64,000 nucleotides of DNA from Pelagomonas calceolata. Taxonomy: Eukaryota; Sar; Pelagophyceae; Pelagomonadales; Pelagomonadaceae. Below the pieces are notes generated by a model. It worked only from the letters and a program-made list of their open reading frames with translations. It was not told where the DNA came from and searched no databases. The number at the start of each line of letters is the position of its first letter. Within the stretch, counting starts at the first letter, position 1. Positions 1-10,251 of this stretch are shown in pieces. The DNA lies in the NCBI GenBank assembly GCA_918797485.1, contig CAKKNE010000001.1:5642001-5706000 (forward strand), in the 5' to 3' direction. The position numbers and the translations under genes were made by a program.

Positions 1-1047
1 CACCATACCCATGGATCCGAGACACTCCTCGTGGTACGGCGCGTCGACAGACCAAGCCGCGGACAACTCGTCGACGGCGCGCCGCAGGCCTACTCGATTG
101 AACTCCGGCGTGGCGAGCCCGTCGAGCGACCGCCAGTCGCGGAGGTACGCCAACGCCGCCGGGACCGCGCGCATCGCGGCGTAGTCCCGCGTGCCCGTCC
201 AGCGACACTCCGCCGCGAAGTCGCCCGCTCCCCAGGACGGAACGACGTGCCGCAGCCCACGGAGCGAGTGTAGGATCGTGGCCGTCGGCGCCGCGAACGC
301 CCACTTGTGGAGGTTGGAGAAGAAGTAGTCCGCGCCGATGGCGTCGACGTTAATTGGAACCTGCCCCAGGGCGTGCGCGCCGTCCACCGCAACTTCAGCG
401 ACGCCGCGGCGCCGACAGAGCGCCACCATCTCGGCGACGGGGCAGACAACAGCCGGTTGCGACGAAACATGATCGATGATTACGTAGCGCGGGTCGTGCT
501 GTTTCAGTGCTTGGTCGAGCCAGTCCAGAATGTGCGCATGCGTCGTGCCCGGGAAGGGAAACGGCCACTCCTTGACGCGCTGCGGGCCGAAGGCCGCGAG
601 CGCCGAGGCCTTGACGCCGCCGTAGGCGTTCGCAGGCAGCAGGACCGTGCCGTCCAGCTGACACCAGCGCCGGAAGACGATCGCGGCAGCCACTGTCGCG
701 TTCTCCACGAGTGAAGTCTCCTCAGCCGGAGCGCCGATCGCGTCGGCCGCGGCGGCCGTCGCCTCTTGCAAGTCGGCGTCGAGCGCTCCCGAAAAGTAGT
801 CCTCGTCCGGTTGCGCGAGCCAGCGCGCACGGCAAGCCTCCGTCGCTGCTAGAACCGGCGCGGGCGTGGCCCCAAACGAGCCGTGATTCAGCCGTGCAAT
901 GCCAGGAGCATGGTGGTCGAAGTCCGATGCGAATTTCGCAGCGCTACGGCGCGTGAAGGTCGATGAAGAGGCTGCCCTCCTTGAGATGGCTGCCCTTGTT
1001 CTAGATACAGATGGCAGCTTCGTCAAAGGAAGCGAGCGCAGGCGCAT
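1..1047 (-). CDS. Class V PLP-dependent aminotransferase, partial (3' end outside window)
   Basis: The reading frame opens at the ATG at 1047 and runs off the window edge without a stop. After about 45 basic, Ser/Ala-rich residues, probably an organelle presequence, comes LNHGSFGATP, the start of the isopenicillin-N-epimerase/cysteine-desulfurase-like fold. Further in are IIDHVSSQPAVV, VDGAHALGQVPINVDAIGAD (near residue 222) and YFFSNLHKW, whose Lys (near 246) should bind PLP. Family members remove sulfur or amino groups or racemise substrates; the substrate here cannot be told. Ergothioneine C-S lyase (Egt2-like) and epimerase are both possible. No intron is seen. It is divergent from the next gene across a gap carrying a GCTAG palindrome. 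Confidence 0.85.
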   Translation of the reverse strand, partial: MRLRSLPLTKLPSVSRTRAAISRRAASSSTFTRRSAAKFASDFDHHAPGIARLNHGSFGATPAPVLAATEACRARWLAQPDEDYFSGALDADLQEATAAAADAIGAPAEETSLVENATVAAAIVFRRWCQLDGTVLLPANAYGGVKASALAAFGPQRVKEWPFPFPGTTHAHILDWLDQALKQHDPRYVIIDHVSSQPAVVCPVAEMVALCRRRGVAEVAVDGAHALGQVPINVDAIGADYFFSNLHKWAFAAPTATILHSLRGLRHVVPSWGAGDFAAECRWTGTRDYAAMRAVPAALAYLRDWRSLDGLATPEFNRVGLRRAVDELSAAWSVDAPYHEECLGSMGMV

Positions 1048-1345
1048 CGCATCAATATTTTGGGCTGCGGAATGCAGCGATTTGCCTCGATACGACCGTA
1101 CGCTCTCCTGTTTTATAAATACGCTTCCGAACTTGCTAGTATGTCTTACAGGCCGCTAGCTAATTCACTGAGCCTTATTGCCAGCACGCTACAAAGCCAT
1201 ACGAGTACCGCGCGGGTGCCGTTGGAAGCGTGACGCAACCGCCGCAACGCCTTGCGCTGGAACTCTGCGCTGGAACTCGGAGTTTTGCCGCTGCATAGCC
1301 AAAAAGGCTCTCACTGTGGCAAAGGCCATCTGAGGCGCGGACAAA
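1048..1345. promoter_or_regulatory. Divergent intergenic region
   Basis: This is the shared upstream region of the aminotransferase (minus) and the next gene (plus). It holds one palindrome at 1134-1160. No TATA box or other element can be called with confidence. Confidence 0.5.
1134..1160 (+). repeat. GCTAG palindrome, copy 1
   Basis: GCTAG arm, core TATGTCTTACAGGC, CGCTAGC arm. It lies between two divergent gene starts (1047 minus, 1346 plus). Confidence 0.85.
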
Positions 1346-2188
1346 ATGGTCACAGCGTACGGAAGTGACGTGGAAGCCATGAAGAGCAGCGTCCGCGCCA
1401 TGAGCGTCCGCGACCTCAAGGCGGCGCTGCTAGCGGAGGGCATGCCGCCGCAGACGCTGGCCACGTTCGTCGAGAAGAAGGAGTTCCAGGACCGGCTCAT
1501 CAGCAAGTGGCAGCAGAACATGATCAACGAAATGGCGTGTGGCCGCGGTCTCGGAGGCCCGGAGGAGATACGCGAGCAACTGAAGACGTTTCAGAAGCCC
1601 TCCGACGTGCCCGCGTCCGAGCGGATCCCGGACCTGCCCGACGACGTCGTGCTGGGCATCTACTGCTCATATCCGGCCGACGAGGTACCCGTCAGCGCGG
1701 CGACGCTCGAAGCGCTGAACGCCATCGTGTCCGGGGCGCCGTCGCCGCCGGAGGTGCGCGCGCGGTGGCCGCGCAGCGCGGGCGGAGGGGCGGACCCGGT
1801 CGCCAGCCTGCGCCTCTTCGACAGGGGCGACGCAAAGGTTCTGGCCTTTGCGTTCGACTCGCCCCGGGACGCGATGCTCTGGGTCTGGAAGGTCAACTAC
1901 CAGATCTTCGCGGGCGAAGGGGCGCTGCTCATCCACACGCAGAACCTGCCTCCCGAGTACCACGGCTTCCGCATCACGACGACGCTGCACTACATCATGA
2001 ACTACATCACCGGCGGCAAGCTCGTCTTCGCGGACGGCGCCTGGCGCCTGGACGGGCTCGAGGACAAGGTCGGGCGGTACGAGCCCGGCCGCGGCGCGCA
2101 CGAGCCGCTCTCGCAGTGGTGCCTCCGCTCGCTCGACCGCCTCGCCGGCCGCGTCACCTACACGACGCCGGAGCCGCACGTGCCGTGA
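1346..2188 (+). CDS. Uncharacterised protein, 280 aa
   Basis: A single-exon ORF from ATG 1346. Residues 17-50 (SVRDLKAALLAEGMPPQTLA, then FVEKKEFQDRL) resemble a SAP/ARMET-like helix-extended-loop-helix: an R-x-L-K-x-x-L core and a closing VEK/EL element. The remaining 220 residues are mixed alpha/beta with several Trp and Tyr (MLWVWKVNYQIF, LHYIMNYITGG) and no membrane segment or signal peptide. No catalytic motif is recognised. A nucleic-acid or protein-binding role through the N-terminal module is only a guess. The stop at 2186-2188 lies 130 bp from the convergent DHHC gene. Confidence 0.7.
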   Translation: MVTAYGSDVEAMKSSVRAMSVRDLKAALLAEGMPPQTLATFVEKKEFQDRLISKWQQNMINEMACGRGLGGPEEIREQLKTFQKPSDVPASERIPDLPDDVVLGIYCSYPADEVPVSAATLEALNAIVSGAPSPPEVRARWPRSAGGGADPVASLRLFDRGDAKVLAFAFDSPRDAMLWVWKVNYQIFAGEGALLIHTQNLPPEYHGFRITTTLHYIMNYITGGKLVFADGAWRLDGLEDKVGRYEPGRGAHEPLSQWCLRSLDRLAGRVTYTTPEPHVP

Positions 2189-2317
2189 GGCCGTCTGCTG
2201 TGCCATGTGCTAAGTAGTAAGTGAAATATCTTCCGGGCTCTCACCCTCCTGCTGCTCGAGTCCACGGCGCCGACGCGCCGCCGAGGCAGCCCAGCATAGT
2301 AGTTAGTTTAAACAAAT

Positions 2318-3271
2318 TTATACCTCCTCCGATGGCCGCACGAGCGGCTCGTCGAGCGCGCCGTCCTCCGTTGATGATGGCCGCTCCTCGACGGTGACAG
2401 CGGGCCTAGAAGGCGTCAGCGGCGGCGACGGCGGCTCGTCGCGCGGCACGGCGACGGGACCCGGCGAGATCTCCCACGTCGCCACTTTATAGCCCATGAC
2501 CCGGTGGAAGTCCCTATATTTGACGTCTGTGGGCAACAGGTACAGGGGCCAGGGGTCGACACCAAACACGTCGACCCACGGGACCGGCGCGAAGTTGCCC
2601 TTCGGGCCCCGCTTCCGCATTCTATCAATCGTACCTATGCCCGTCACGATCGCGTACACTTGATTGTACATCATCGTCGCTACAAATAACAGCGTAGCTA
2701 TACTAATCCCGAGCAGAGCATAGGCGAGGCCCGCTACTGTTGATGAACTATAAACGTAGCCCGTCCGCACGTTGGCTAGAATCAGGGCCAGAGCATACGT
2801 CGCCTCAATCAAAGTATAAAATAAAAACAGCATGAAGTGCTTCTGGTTGTTCGCCCCGATGCAGTTATTCATCCAGGGGCAGTGGTGGTCCATCCTCACG
2901 ATGCATCGGTTGCAGATGCGGCAGTGGTGCGATCTAGGGGGTTTATACGCATCACACCGCCCACAGATCGTTTCCGGGATTCCACTTTCGGATGCTCGGA
3001 TCAGAGGCTGGGCGTGCCTAGGTACCGCTCCAGGATTGGTGAACATCGTTTTCAGTTGGGCTATCAAAGCTAAACACGAGAAAAAAATGTAGATCGGCAC
3101 GTGCGCTATCGACCAGCCGCCGTCCACGGCCACGACCGTCACCACGACGTCCGCATACAACGTCAGGACCCAGAGCATGGACGCCATCACCGCGCCCGGG
3201 TTATCTCGTTTATTGCACCAGTAGCGCGCTCCTTCGTGCGTGCCGCAGACGGCCGCGTCCAAGTCGTCCAT
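2318..3271 (-). CDS. DHHC palmitoyltransferase
   Basis: 317 aa, single exon, ATG at 3271. It has two N-terminal hydrophobic segments, then a complete cysteine-rich domain ([20 protein letters not shown], then [17 protein letters not shown]). The catalytic DHHC sits near residues 127-130, and two more hydrophobic segments follow. All zinc-ligand Cys/His pairs are present, so it should S-acylate membrane-associated proteins. The layout (four membrane spans, DHHC loop in the cytosol) and size match ZDHHC3/7-type enzymes. The C-terminal tail is Pro/Ser-rich. This is the intact counterpart of the divergent DHFC protein at 37312-37962. Confidence 0.93.
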   Translation of the reverse strand: MDDLDAAVCGTHEGARYWCNKRDNPGAVMASMLWVLTLYADVVVTVVAVDGGWSIAHVPIYIFFSCLALIAQLKTMFTNPGAVPRHAQPLIRASESGIPETICGRCDAYKPPRSHHCRICNRCIVRMDHHCPWMNNCIGANNQKHFMLFLFYTLIEATYALALILANVRTGYVYSSSTVAGLAYALLGISIATLLFVATMMYNQVYAIVTGIGTIDRMRKRGPKGNFAPVPWVDVFGVDPWPLYLLPTDVKYRDFHRVMGYKVATWEISPGPVAVPRDEPPSPPLTPSRPAVTVEERPSSTEDGALDEPLVRPSEEV

Positions 3272-3854
3272 GGTTGACGCTTGCGGGGGGCGCCACGTGG
3301 GCCAACACTCTTAAGCGTGGCGGCGGTGGGCCCGGAAACTCCTGGCGCGGTCTATCGGCGCGCGCCGGCGGCGTCCGGCCTTTGAGAGCTTTTCTAGGCC
3401 GCTCGACCAGCGCGCAGCTCGGCGGCTGCGCCAAGGCTGTCGAAATGTACAGATACGCCTCTCAAGCTGCCGCAGTTGGTCCACTAATGCGCAGCGGCGG
3501 CAAATGGCAGGCTCGCGCAGAGGCGTCCTGTTCGATGAAAAGTCCATGATGCCCTGGACCGGCGAGCGAACGAAGCCTCCACCCCTCCCCCACGCGTCCG
3601 AACGACCCCTCAGGCGAGCACAACCGCAAAAAAATGACGCATCACACAACAGACCACCCCAAGCCCACCCAAATGCCAGGACCGCCCATCGAAGCCACGC
3701 CATCACTCCCTAAAGGACCCATCGAGGCCTAGAAGAGAGGCGTCCCGGGGCCGACTGTTCAAAGCCAAGGCTGCAGGAAGCAGAGCGTGCGCCGCCAATC
3801 AACCACAAAACAGGCAGCGCCGCCGTCAAGAGGCAGCCCACGACACCCCAAGCG
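3272..3854. promoter_or_regulatory. Divergent intergenic region, 583 bp
   Basis: It separates the DHHC gene (minus) from the phosphodiesterase gene (plus). It is one of three divergent gaps without the GCTAG palindrome. Open frames crossing it have non-coding-like composition. Nothing else is recognised. Confidence 0.5.
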
Positions 3855-5810
3855 ATGGCCGACGGCGCGCTCATGGCGGCCCCGAGCCCGCCCCATCAAA
3901 GCACGACGCCCGAGCAAGCAACACACAAGACAGCGGTACCGCCGACGCCGTCCCGCCTCAAGTGGTTCGGCAGCCAGATCACCGAAGACAATTTGAATGT
4001 GGACTACGTGTCCAACTCGCTGAGGGAAGAAGACCGGAAACCGGAAATCTCACAAAGACCGCGGCCGCAGCCGTTGTCGAAATTAACCTCCTGGCTCGGC
4101 TGGTCCCGCTCGACCATCAACGACGACGAGTCGTCGCAGTCCTCGCCGAAACGAAGTGCCTCCCCATCCTTCTTCAAGAGCTTCCGGCGGTCGCAGTCGC
4201 CGACCCATGATGATACGAGTGATAAGTCGTCGAACACGCATGGCAGCCAGCAGGACCTGGAGCTCTTGGCAGCTCAAGAAGCCGCCCTCGAAAAGGCGGG
4301 CGGCGCTGCTGTCGAGCAAGGTCATAAACTGCAGCACTACTGTCGCGGGCCGCGGCCCGACGCTTGTAGAAGTGACAGAGGCAAGTTGGACTGGTACGAC
4401 TTCCTGGCCGATACGGAGCTGTGCACGATGCACTTCGACGCTCTTGAAGGTACTGATGCGATGAAACTGAACATTGTTCTCAGAATACTGGAAAATTGTA
4501 AGGTGCCCTCGACGCTGAAATTGAGTCCAGCTACCTTAAAAGCGTTCGCCGGCGACGTCTGGCAGGACATGCACCCGCACCCGTACCACAATTTTTCTCA
4601 TGCTACGGATGTCGCGCAGAGCTTCTATTCCATTTTGATCGCGACGCGTTTAGTCAAGAGCCTCGATGCAATTACCGTCGCTGCTTCGATACTAGCGGCG
4701 CTGTGCCACGATTTAGATCATCCCGGGTACACGAACCAGTACCAGGAGAACGAGCGGACCGAGTTCTGGTTGCGACCTGTGTGTTATTGAGACCTTCGTC
4801 GACCTCCACGCCATCGAGCAGACACGGCAATGGGAACATCGTCGCGTCGATGGCGTGCAGCCTCCACGCCATCGAGCAAGTGGGGCGCCCGAAATTTGAT
4901 TCCACACAGGTTGCGCCACAAGGAGTCGTGCCTCGAGAACCACCACTACGAGCGGTTCGAGCGGTTACTGCAAATACATAACATAACAACCTCCTTGGAT
5001 CGAATCAAGTTCCTCGGCAAAAGGATGATCCTGGCCACCGACATGAAGCAGCACGACCGAATCATGTCCGAGATCCGCGAGAAGATTAGTAAGGGAGACG
5101 ACCTGTTGGCGGACGACGCTTCTGTTGCGTTACTGTTGGGTCTCATACTGAAATGCGCGGACATCTCGAACCAAGCGCGACCGCGGCACGTCGCCGCGAA
5201 GTGGAACGATAGGGTGTACCAGGAGTTCTATCGCGAGGGCGACCAAGATCGGAAGCGAGGTAGACAGGTGCTGAACTTACATGATCGACATAAAAATGAC
5301 ACGAATAGTTCCTCAGTAGGATTTATTGGGTTTGTTGTGGTGCCGTTGTACAAGCTGTTGGGCAAAGCCATCCTGGAAGTGGAGAACAAGCACCAAGTCG
5401 GCCTGAGGACGCGCATCGTCGACGAATGTTTGGTGGTGCTGAACGCTAATAAAGAACGATATGCGAAGATTGCGAATGGCGAACAGGTGGACGCTCCACC
5501 GGTCCACGTCGTCGAGGATGTCGAGACGCCGCCGGGCATCAACGGCGAGCACCAACAAAATTCGGTAAAGTTCTTCAACTACCGCGCGGGCCATGCTACA
5601 CCTCAGGAGGGTGTTGAGGCCCACTTCCGCGCCCGCGAAGGGGGTCGCGAGGACGAGCCTGTGAGGAGGACGCCGTCGCCCATCGTCGAGATCGCCGCGC
5701 GGAGCGCCGCGTCGATTCGGTCTTCCTTGAGACTGATCCGGCCGCCGTCGCGCGAGTCGCTCGTCTTCTTCGCCGAGGAGGCCGCGCGGGCCGAGGCCGA
5801 GGCTTCGTAA
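3855..5810 (+). CDS. 3',5'-cyclic nucleotide phosphodiesterase, class I
   Basis: Exons 3855-4768 and 4910-5810 (604 aa). The frame is restored exactly when the introner at 4769-4909 is removed (ERTEF-W-LRHKESCLENHH). Residues 1-150 are disordered and Ser/Pro-rich. The catalytic domain follows: YHNFSHATDV (near 244), LCHDLDHPGYTN (near 284), LENHH and KCADISNQARP (near 387) supply the metal-binding His/Asp set of cAMP/cGMP phosphodiesterases. The usual invariant Gln of the xxQxGFI motif is replaced: the sequence reads SSSVGFIGFVVVPLY (near 439). Metal chemistry looks intact, but purine recognition may be altered. No N-terminal GAF domain or membrane span is visible. Confidence 0.92.
4769..4909 (+). 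mobile_element. Introner (intron) in the phosphodiesterase gene
   Basis: 141 nt, GT-AG. The 8-bp duplication is GTTGCGAC (donor side) and GTTGCGCC (exon side), 7 of 8 identical. The 5' end starts CTGTGTG and the 3' end is TTTGATTCCACACAG. It contains three copies of the CACGCCATCGA / TCGATGGCGTG module. Confidence 0.9.
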
Positions 5811-6081
5811 GGTTGTGGTTTTGTGATATTTATTTTCTCGGTCTTGATGTGCTGGCGCGACGCGTCGACGAGTACAGCGTTCGGCTCCGTTCGGGTCTTG
5901 CGAGAAGTCCAAAAATAAAAATCGAGCACCGGCTGCTGCCCTCTATTGGTGTCCGCCAGTGCTCTGCTGCACGACGACGCAGCGGGACTCCACATTTAAA
6001 TAAGGGCTGCCCCCCACTGCATCGCCTCGCACGCCGTCGCCGCCACAGCTGCTGCTGGCAAAGGCTGCCCCCACAACCAAT

Positions 6082-7053
6082 ATGGCCACCCAGCTCCTAC
6101 GAGCCCCGGAGAAGGGCACCAAACAACAATCATTGGTAGATGACCAGCAGCTCGAACTACGAACACAGATGGCGGCGCATTACCTGCAGACGGACCACGA
6201 CACGGACGGCGGGCGCCTGATCCAGGGCCAGGTCGACCACACGCTGCTCGTCGGTCACCGCGTGCGTACTTCCACCGAAGAGCTCGAGAAGCTACGAGCA
6301 GAGTTCGGCACGGACCAGCTCCAACTGGAGAAGTGCTTCGTGTGCCAGAGGACCGTGACCCATGGTGAATTTGGAGTGGATCACATCATGTTCTACCTTG
6401 AAGGGGACGAGGAGCGGGAAACTAGGAAAGTGCGGTCGACGCCTCGCATCTGGTGCGGTCCGTGTGCCAAGGCTCATGCGAAGAGAAACAAGAAGCCTTA
6501 TCTACGGAGTCGGACGGAGGAATCATTGCGGGAGGCCTGGCAGGGGTTTGTTTCGAAAGTACGAGAAGGGCAGGGCCAGGACGTTGACGGTGAGGAATTA
6601 GTGGCAGAACCGGGCAATGAAAGTACCAAAAAATTGTGGGCGTGGCTCTCCAAGGTCTTAGTAGCAAAAGATTTTGTGGAGGTCGCCAAGGCGCGCTTCC
6701 GCGTCACTGAGGTGAGGTGTAGTGGTGATGTCGATCTAGAAAATCGCTGCTTCGCCGTCGACATGACGGTCACCTACGAATGCATCACGAAACTCGTCAC
6801 GGGCGAGGAGGTCCAATGCGAAGGGAGTTCGGTGGTTGTGGTCGCGTTGAAGGATGAGGAAGTCTCCACCCAAATAAAACCGGGCGGGAGTGCCCAATTG
6901 ACCGGGTACGACGACCCGTCGCTGGTCGAGCGCGCGACGCAGAAGGTGGAGTTGGCCGCGCGGATCTGGGCGAAGAAGGCCGTGCCGAAATTGGTCGTCG
7001 GGCGGCTGGGGGACCTGAAGGCGAAGGCGCTGAAGTTGGTGGGGGCGAAGTAA
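6082..7053 (+). CDS. Uncharacterised protein with a CxxC...CxxC pair, 323 aa
   Basis: A single exon from ATG 6082. Residues 90-135 hold CFVCQRTVTHGEFGVDH and, about 45 residues on, WCGPCAKAHAKR: two CxxC knuckles that could bind one zinc, with a His-rich stretch between. The C-terminal half (from about residue 180) is alpha/beta with alternating hydrophobic strands (FAVDMTVTYECI, SSVVVVALKDEEVSTQ) and ends in a basic helix. No signal peptide, membrane span or catalytic motif is seen. I do not recognise the family. The 271-bp gap upstream contains no recognisable element. Confidence 0.7.
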   Translation: MATQLLRAPEKGTKQQSLVDDQQLELRTQMAAHYLQTDHDTDGGRLIQGQVDHTLLVGHRVRTSTEELEKLRAEFGTDQLQLEKCFVCQRTVTHGEFGVDHIMFYLEGDEERETRKVRSTPRIWCGPCAKAHAKRNKKPYLRSRTEESLREAWQGFVSKVREGQGQDVDGEELVAEPGNESTKKLWAWLSKVLVAKDFVEVAKARFRVTEVRCSGDVDLENRCFAVDMTVTYECITKLVTGEEVQCEGSSVVVVALKDEEVSTQIKPGGSAQLTGYDDPSLVERATQKVELAARIWAKKAVPKLVVGRLGDLKAKALKLVGAK

Positions 7054-7358
7054 TGTTTTAGAGGTTGACTCGTTTTTTCCCCGCGTTCACGAGCCTTGGC
7101 CCTAAGGTAACGCTACACCTGCAAAGTGAGAGAGAGCGTCGCTTATTGGGCTAGTCCCTCTAGCACGGACCCCCGAGCGTCGCCGCGGCGGCTCGTGGCC
7201 TAGCGCTTAAAGCCACTAGCAATGCAGCTCGAGGTCGAGTGCAGCGTCTCGCATTGGTGCATCTCAGGCGTATAAATTGCTTTGCTTGCACGGCTACATT
7301 CTGCAGGGCACGCTGCAGCAAGTGCAGACGGCTGCTGCAGCAAAACGCCGCCGCAGCG
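7054..7358. promoter_or_regulatory. Intergenic region upstream of the pseudouridine synthase
   Basis: It holds a decayed GCTAG palindrome at 7200-7219 and a short perfect inverted repeat GCTAGTCCCTCTAGC nearby at about 7150-7164. A longer open frame starts in here (7239), but ATG 7359 fits the protein better. Confidence 0.4.
7200..7219 (-). repeat. GCTAG palindrome, decayed copy
   Basis: CTAGCG, core CTTAAAGC, CACTAG. It keeps both arms but is 2 bp shorter than the consensus. It lies 139 bp upstream of ATG 7359. Confidence 0.5.
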
Positions 7359-8234
7359 ATGCTGCCACTCCTCCTCCTCATAAGTGCAGTACGCGCCATG
7401 GCGCCGCCGCGCAAATACGCGGGCCCGGGCTTTCGAGTGGTGCGCTGCTTCCCGAAGCTGTCGCGGCGCGATGCGGACAAGGCCGTTTGCGACGGGCGCG
7501 TGATGGTGAACGGCTGCGTGGCCAAACCGGCTTTGAGGGTGAAGTCTGGCGATGTGGTAACCCTTGACGGGAGAAAGCAGGACTGGGAGGCCTTCGCCGC
7601 GAGCCTCGACGAGAACGCCCGACGCTTCCTGGTTTATAACAAGCCGGTAGGCGTCACGTGCACCACAGACAACAACGACCGGCGGTCGCTACGGTTCCAG
7701 CCTGCGCTGAAGCGCTACTTTTCGGCAGGTCGCGTCTTCCCCGTGGGACGCCTCGACGCCGATTCCGAGGGGCTCGTCCTGCTGACGGACGACGGCAAAT
7801 GCGCCGACGCGCTGCTGCAACCAAAAAGCAAGGTGGCGAAGACGTACGTCGTCGAGTTCGAGCGGGACGTCGACGACGGTGACGTCACACGACTGGCGGA
7901 CGGCGTCGAGATCGAGACGCCCCAGCAGCGCTCCGGCGCGACGACCACCCAAAGAACGCGGCCGTGCGAGGTGTCCCGCGAGGGCGACCGGCGGCTCCGC
8001 TTTGTACTAGCAGAGGGCCGCAACCGCCAGCTGCGGCGCATGGCCGAGGCCGTGGGCCACGCCGTCGTGCGGCTCGAGCGCGTGGCCTTCGGTCCGTTAG
8101 CCGTCGACGGGCTCGAGCGGGGCGCCGCGCGGGAGCTGACGGCGTCGGAGCGGGCCGAGGTCGTCGCGCACGTCGACGCGGCGGCTTCTTCTTCGTCGCC
8201 AGCGCGGCCGCGGCGACGGCGTCGGAGTCGGTAA
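7359..8234 (+). CDS. RsuA/RluB/RluF-type rRNA pseudouridine synthase
   Basis: 291 aa from ATG 7359; the frame is open to 7239 but the extension is Cys/Arg-rich and unconvincing. MLPLLLLISAVRAMAP looks like a signal peptide and may be the first part of a plastid presequence. An S4 RNA-binding domain follows (SRRDADKAVCDGRVMVNG). The synthase domain has RFLVYNKPVGVTCT and GRVFPVGRLDADSEGLVLLT, where the Asp of GRLDADSEG is the catalytic residue. Further on, KTYVVEFE and AEGRNRQLRRMAEAVGH are the RsuA-family motifs III and IV. It should isomerise uridines in rRNA, probably in the plastid given the leader and the bacterial family. Confidence 0.92.
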   Translation: MLPLLLLISAVRAMAPPRKYAGPGFRVVRCFPKLSRRDADKAVCDGRVMVNGCVAKPALRVKSGDVVTLDGRKQDWEAFAASLDENARRFLVYNKPVGVTCTTDNNDRRSLRFQPALKRYFSAGRVFPVGRLDADSEGLVLLTDDGKCADALLQPKSKVAKTYVVEFERDVDDGDVTRLADGVEIETPQQRSGATTTQRTRPCEVSREGDRRLRFVLAEGRNRQLRRMAEAVGHAVVRLERVAFGPLAVDGLERGAARELTASERAEVVAHVDAAASSSSPARPRRRRRSR

Positions 8235-8483
8235 GAACTGTTTCCTGTGGTTCGGCTTCGTGTCGGGTTTCTAGTGGCTTTTGCACGAGAGACGAGCGTG
8301 GCTCGAGCCGCACGACCGCGTGAGGCCGCGGCGGAGCCAGCAGGGCTGGCCCGGGGACCCCGTTAGGCCCTGGGACCCTCTGGTGAGCATCGAGGTAGCC
8401 GTGCGGGCAGTGCCGGCGCCGGAGAGCCCCGAGGTTTAAAGCAGGCGGACGACGAATTTGAGCAGACGAGAGGCTGAATAACC

Positions 8484-10251
8484 ATGCCTAGGGGCAAGAA
8501 GCAGGAGATTCCGATGTGCCAGCACGTTACCACCGTCCACAAAGCTTTCTGGCGCCTTCCCACCGACCGGACGCGGCCGACGCGACGAGACGACGTCCGC
8601 TCTCCCCCACCAGCACGCCATCGACGCGACATGTTTCTCTCACAGGTACGGCACGTCGTGCACGCGCAAGGGTTGTGTGTACCGCCACCCGCCCAAGCCG
8701 CCGAAGAAGGTCCACGTGCCCAAAACCAGTGAAATTTGCGTCCACTACGTGAGCGGGTGCTGTTCCTTCGCGGAGAAGTGCCACATGCGGCACCCCGGCA
8801 AGGCGGAAGCCCAAAAGTTCCGCGAGACGTGCGCGTCGATCGCGTGTCGGTTCGGCGTGGACTGCGCGAACCCGAATTGTCTCTATGATCATACGGGGAG
8901 TGGGAGGACGCGGGAGGCGCCGCTGCCTCCGGCGCCCGCTACTGTAGCACCACAGACTGCGCCGGTCGGTGATAAGTGGTGGACGGACGCGTCCGTCTTC
9001 GGTGATCGAGATTGCGATCCTATTTCGTTGGAGCCTTTATCGGAGCTCGAGTACCCCCCGTTCGGCTTGCAAGAGCAGGGTGTGTGGCACTTCTTCGACG
9101 GTGCTGTCCTAGCAACATACTTAGTGTCGACGGCGACGTTCTGCAACCCCATGACGCGGACGCCTTTGACTAGAGATGATTGTAGAGCTTTGGACGAGTA
9201 TTTGCTCGAGAACGGCCTCCGGGCTGGCCTCAAGGACGTCCTCGTCACGCACGCCTACGACCTGCTCGAGATGACGCGCAAGGGCCAGGATGTTGGTGCG
9301 ATGATTTCTCGTTCTCAAAGAGAAGCTACCACCGTACTCAATTCGTTGTTCGGGTTCTCGCGCTACGAGCCGCCGCCGGACTCGGCCAATACCGCAAACT
9401 ATGTCGACTCCTACGTGGTCCGAGGCGACACCAACGGCCAAGGCGGCGCGACGCTCGGTGAGGCCGTAGCGCAGGAGGAGCCCGAGCCGACGCAGGTGGC
9501 CCCGCCGCCCGCGCCGGCTCTAGACGAGTCGGCGTTTCCTGGGCTGTCGGCCCTCGGCTTGAACCTCGGGAATACGGCGAACGACCTGAGTTTGAACGGG
9601 TTGTCGTTTGCGGACCAGGCCGCGAAGCCTGCAGCTGTCCCTCAGGCGCCTTCTGGCTACCGCGGTCCTTCACTGAATGGAGGTGCCAAACCTACCTCAG
9701 TAAAAGTCCCGCGGGAGATCTGGGTTCCTTTGAGAAACGCTCGAGTCTTCGAGGTCCAGGACCCCTTGGAAAGGTACCGTATGGTCGCGGCGAATCACGA
9801 TCGCAGAGACGTGGTCGATCTGCACTTCCAGTCGTCGCGGACGGCTCCCGTCGTGCTGCAGCACGTGTTAGATACTGCCATACGAGCCAACCCGTCGGGC
9901 GTCTGGGTCGTTACTGGTTCTGGTCATCACGCGCCGCGCAACAGTCACCAGCAGAAGAAGGCGTCGCTGTTCAATTTTGTTGGAGATTACCTGGCGGCGC
10001 AAGGGTACTCCTCGACAATAGCGAAGGACCACAACGGCTTCGCCGGGGCCTACTTGGTCCAGGGGCCAGCTAGAGGCACGGCCGCGCGGCCCATTCCGGC
10101 GACGTACGCGCCGTACCGGACGGGCGCGCACCGCGTGTCGTCGGCGACCTTCGCGGCCGCACCCCTAGACTGGAGCGCGGGCGGCGTGGCGTCTACTCCA
10201 TCACCCTTTTCGTCGTCGTGGGGCGCGACGCCCGCGGCGCCGACGTGGTAG
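8484..10251 (+). CDS. CCCH zinc-finger / U-box-like / Smr-domain protein
   Basis: Exons 8484-8521 and 8646-10251 (547 aa). The junction is chosen because a GC donor after TGC-CA rebuilds a first finger CQYGTSCTRKGCVYRH, spaced C-x5-C-x4-C-x3-H exactly like the third finger CRFGVDCANPNCLYDH. The second finger is CVHYVSGCCSFAEKCHMRH. Residues 132-195 (DCDPISLEPL to FCNPMTRTPLT) look like a U-box, the zinc-free RING relative. Residues 400-475 hold an Smr-like fold (VVDLHFQ, WVVTGSGHH, LFNFVGDYLAAQGY). RNA binding, a possible ubiquitin E3 and a possible nuclease module in one chain suggest mRNA surveillance, but that is inference. Confidence 0.8.
8522..8645 (+). mobile_element. Probable decayed introner in the CCCH/Smr gene (GC-AG)
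   Basis: 124 nt. The donor is GCACGTTA and the exon side is GTACGGCA (5 of 8 match). The 3' end is TTTCTCTCACAG, preceded by CACGCCATCGACGCGAC, the module shared by the introners. No clear 5' TIR remains. A GT donor at 8516 would delete the first zinc-finger Cys. Confidence 0.6.

Noticed and set aside
8016-8230. Extended or second gene in the opposite frame at the pseudouridine synthase 3' end
   Set aside because: Composition is that of antisense to an Arg/Ala-rich coding end; no motif is seen.
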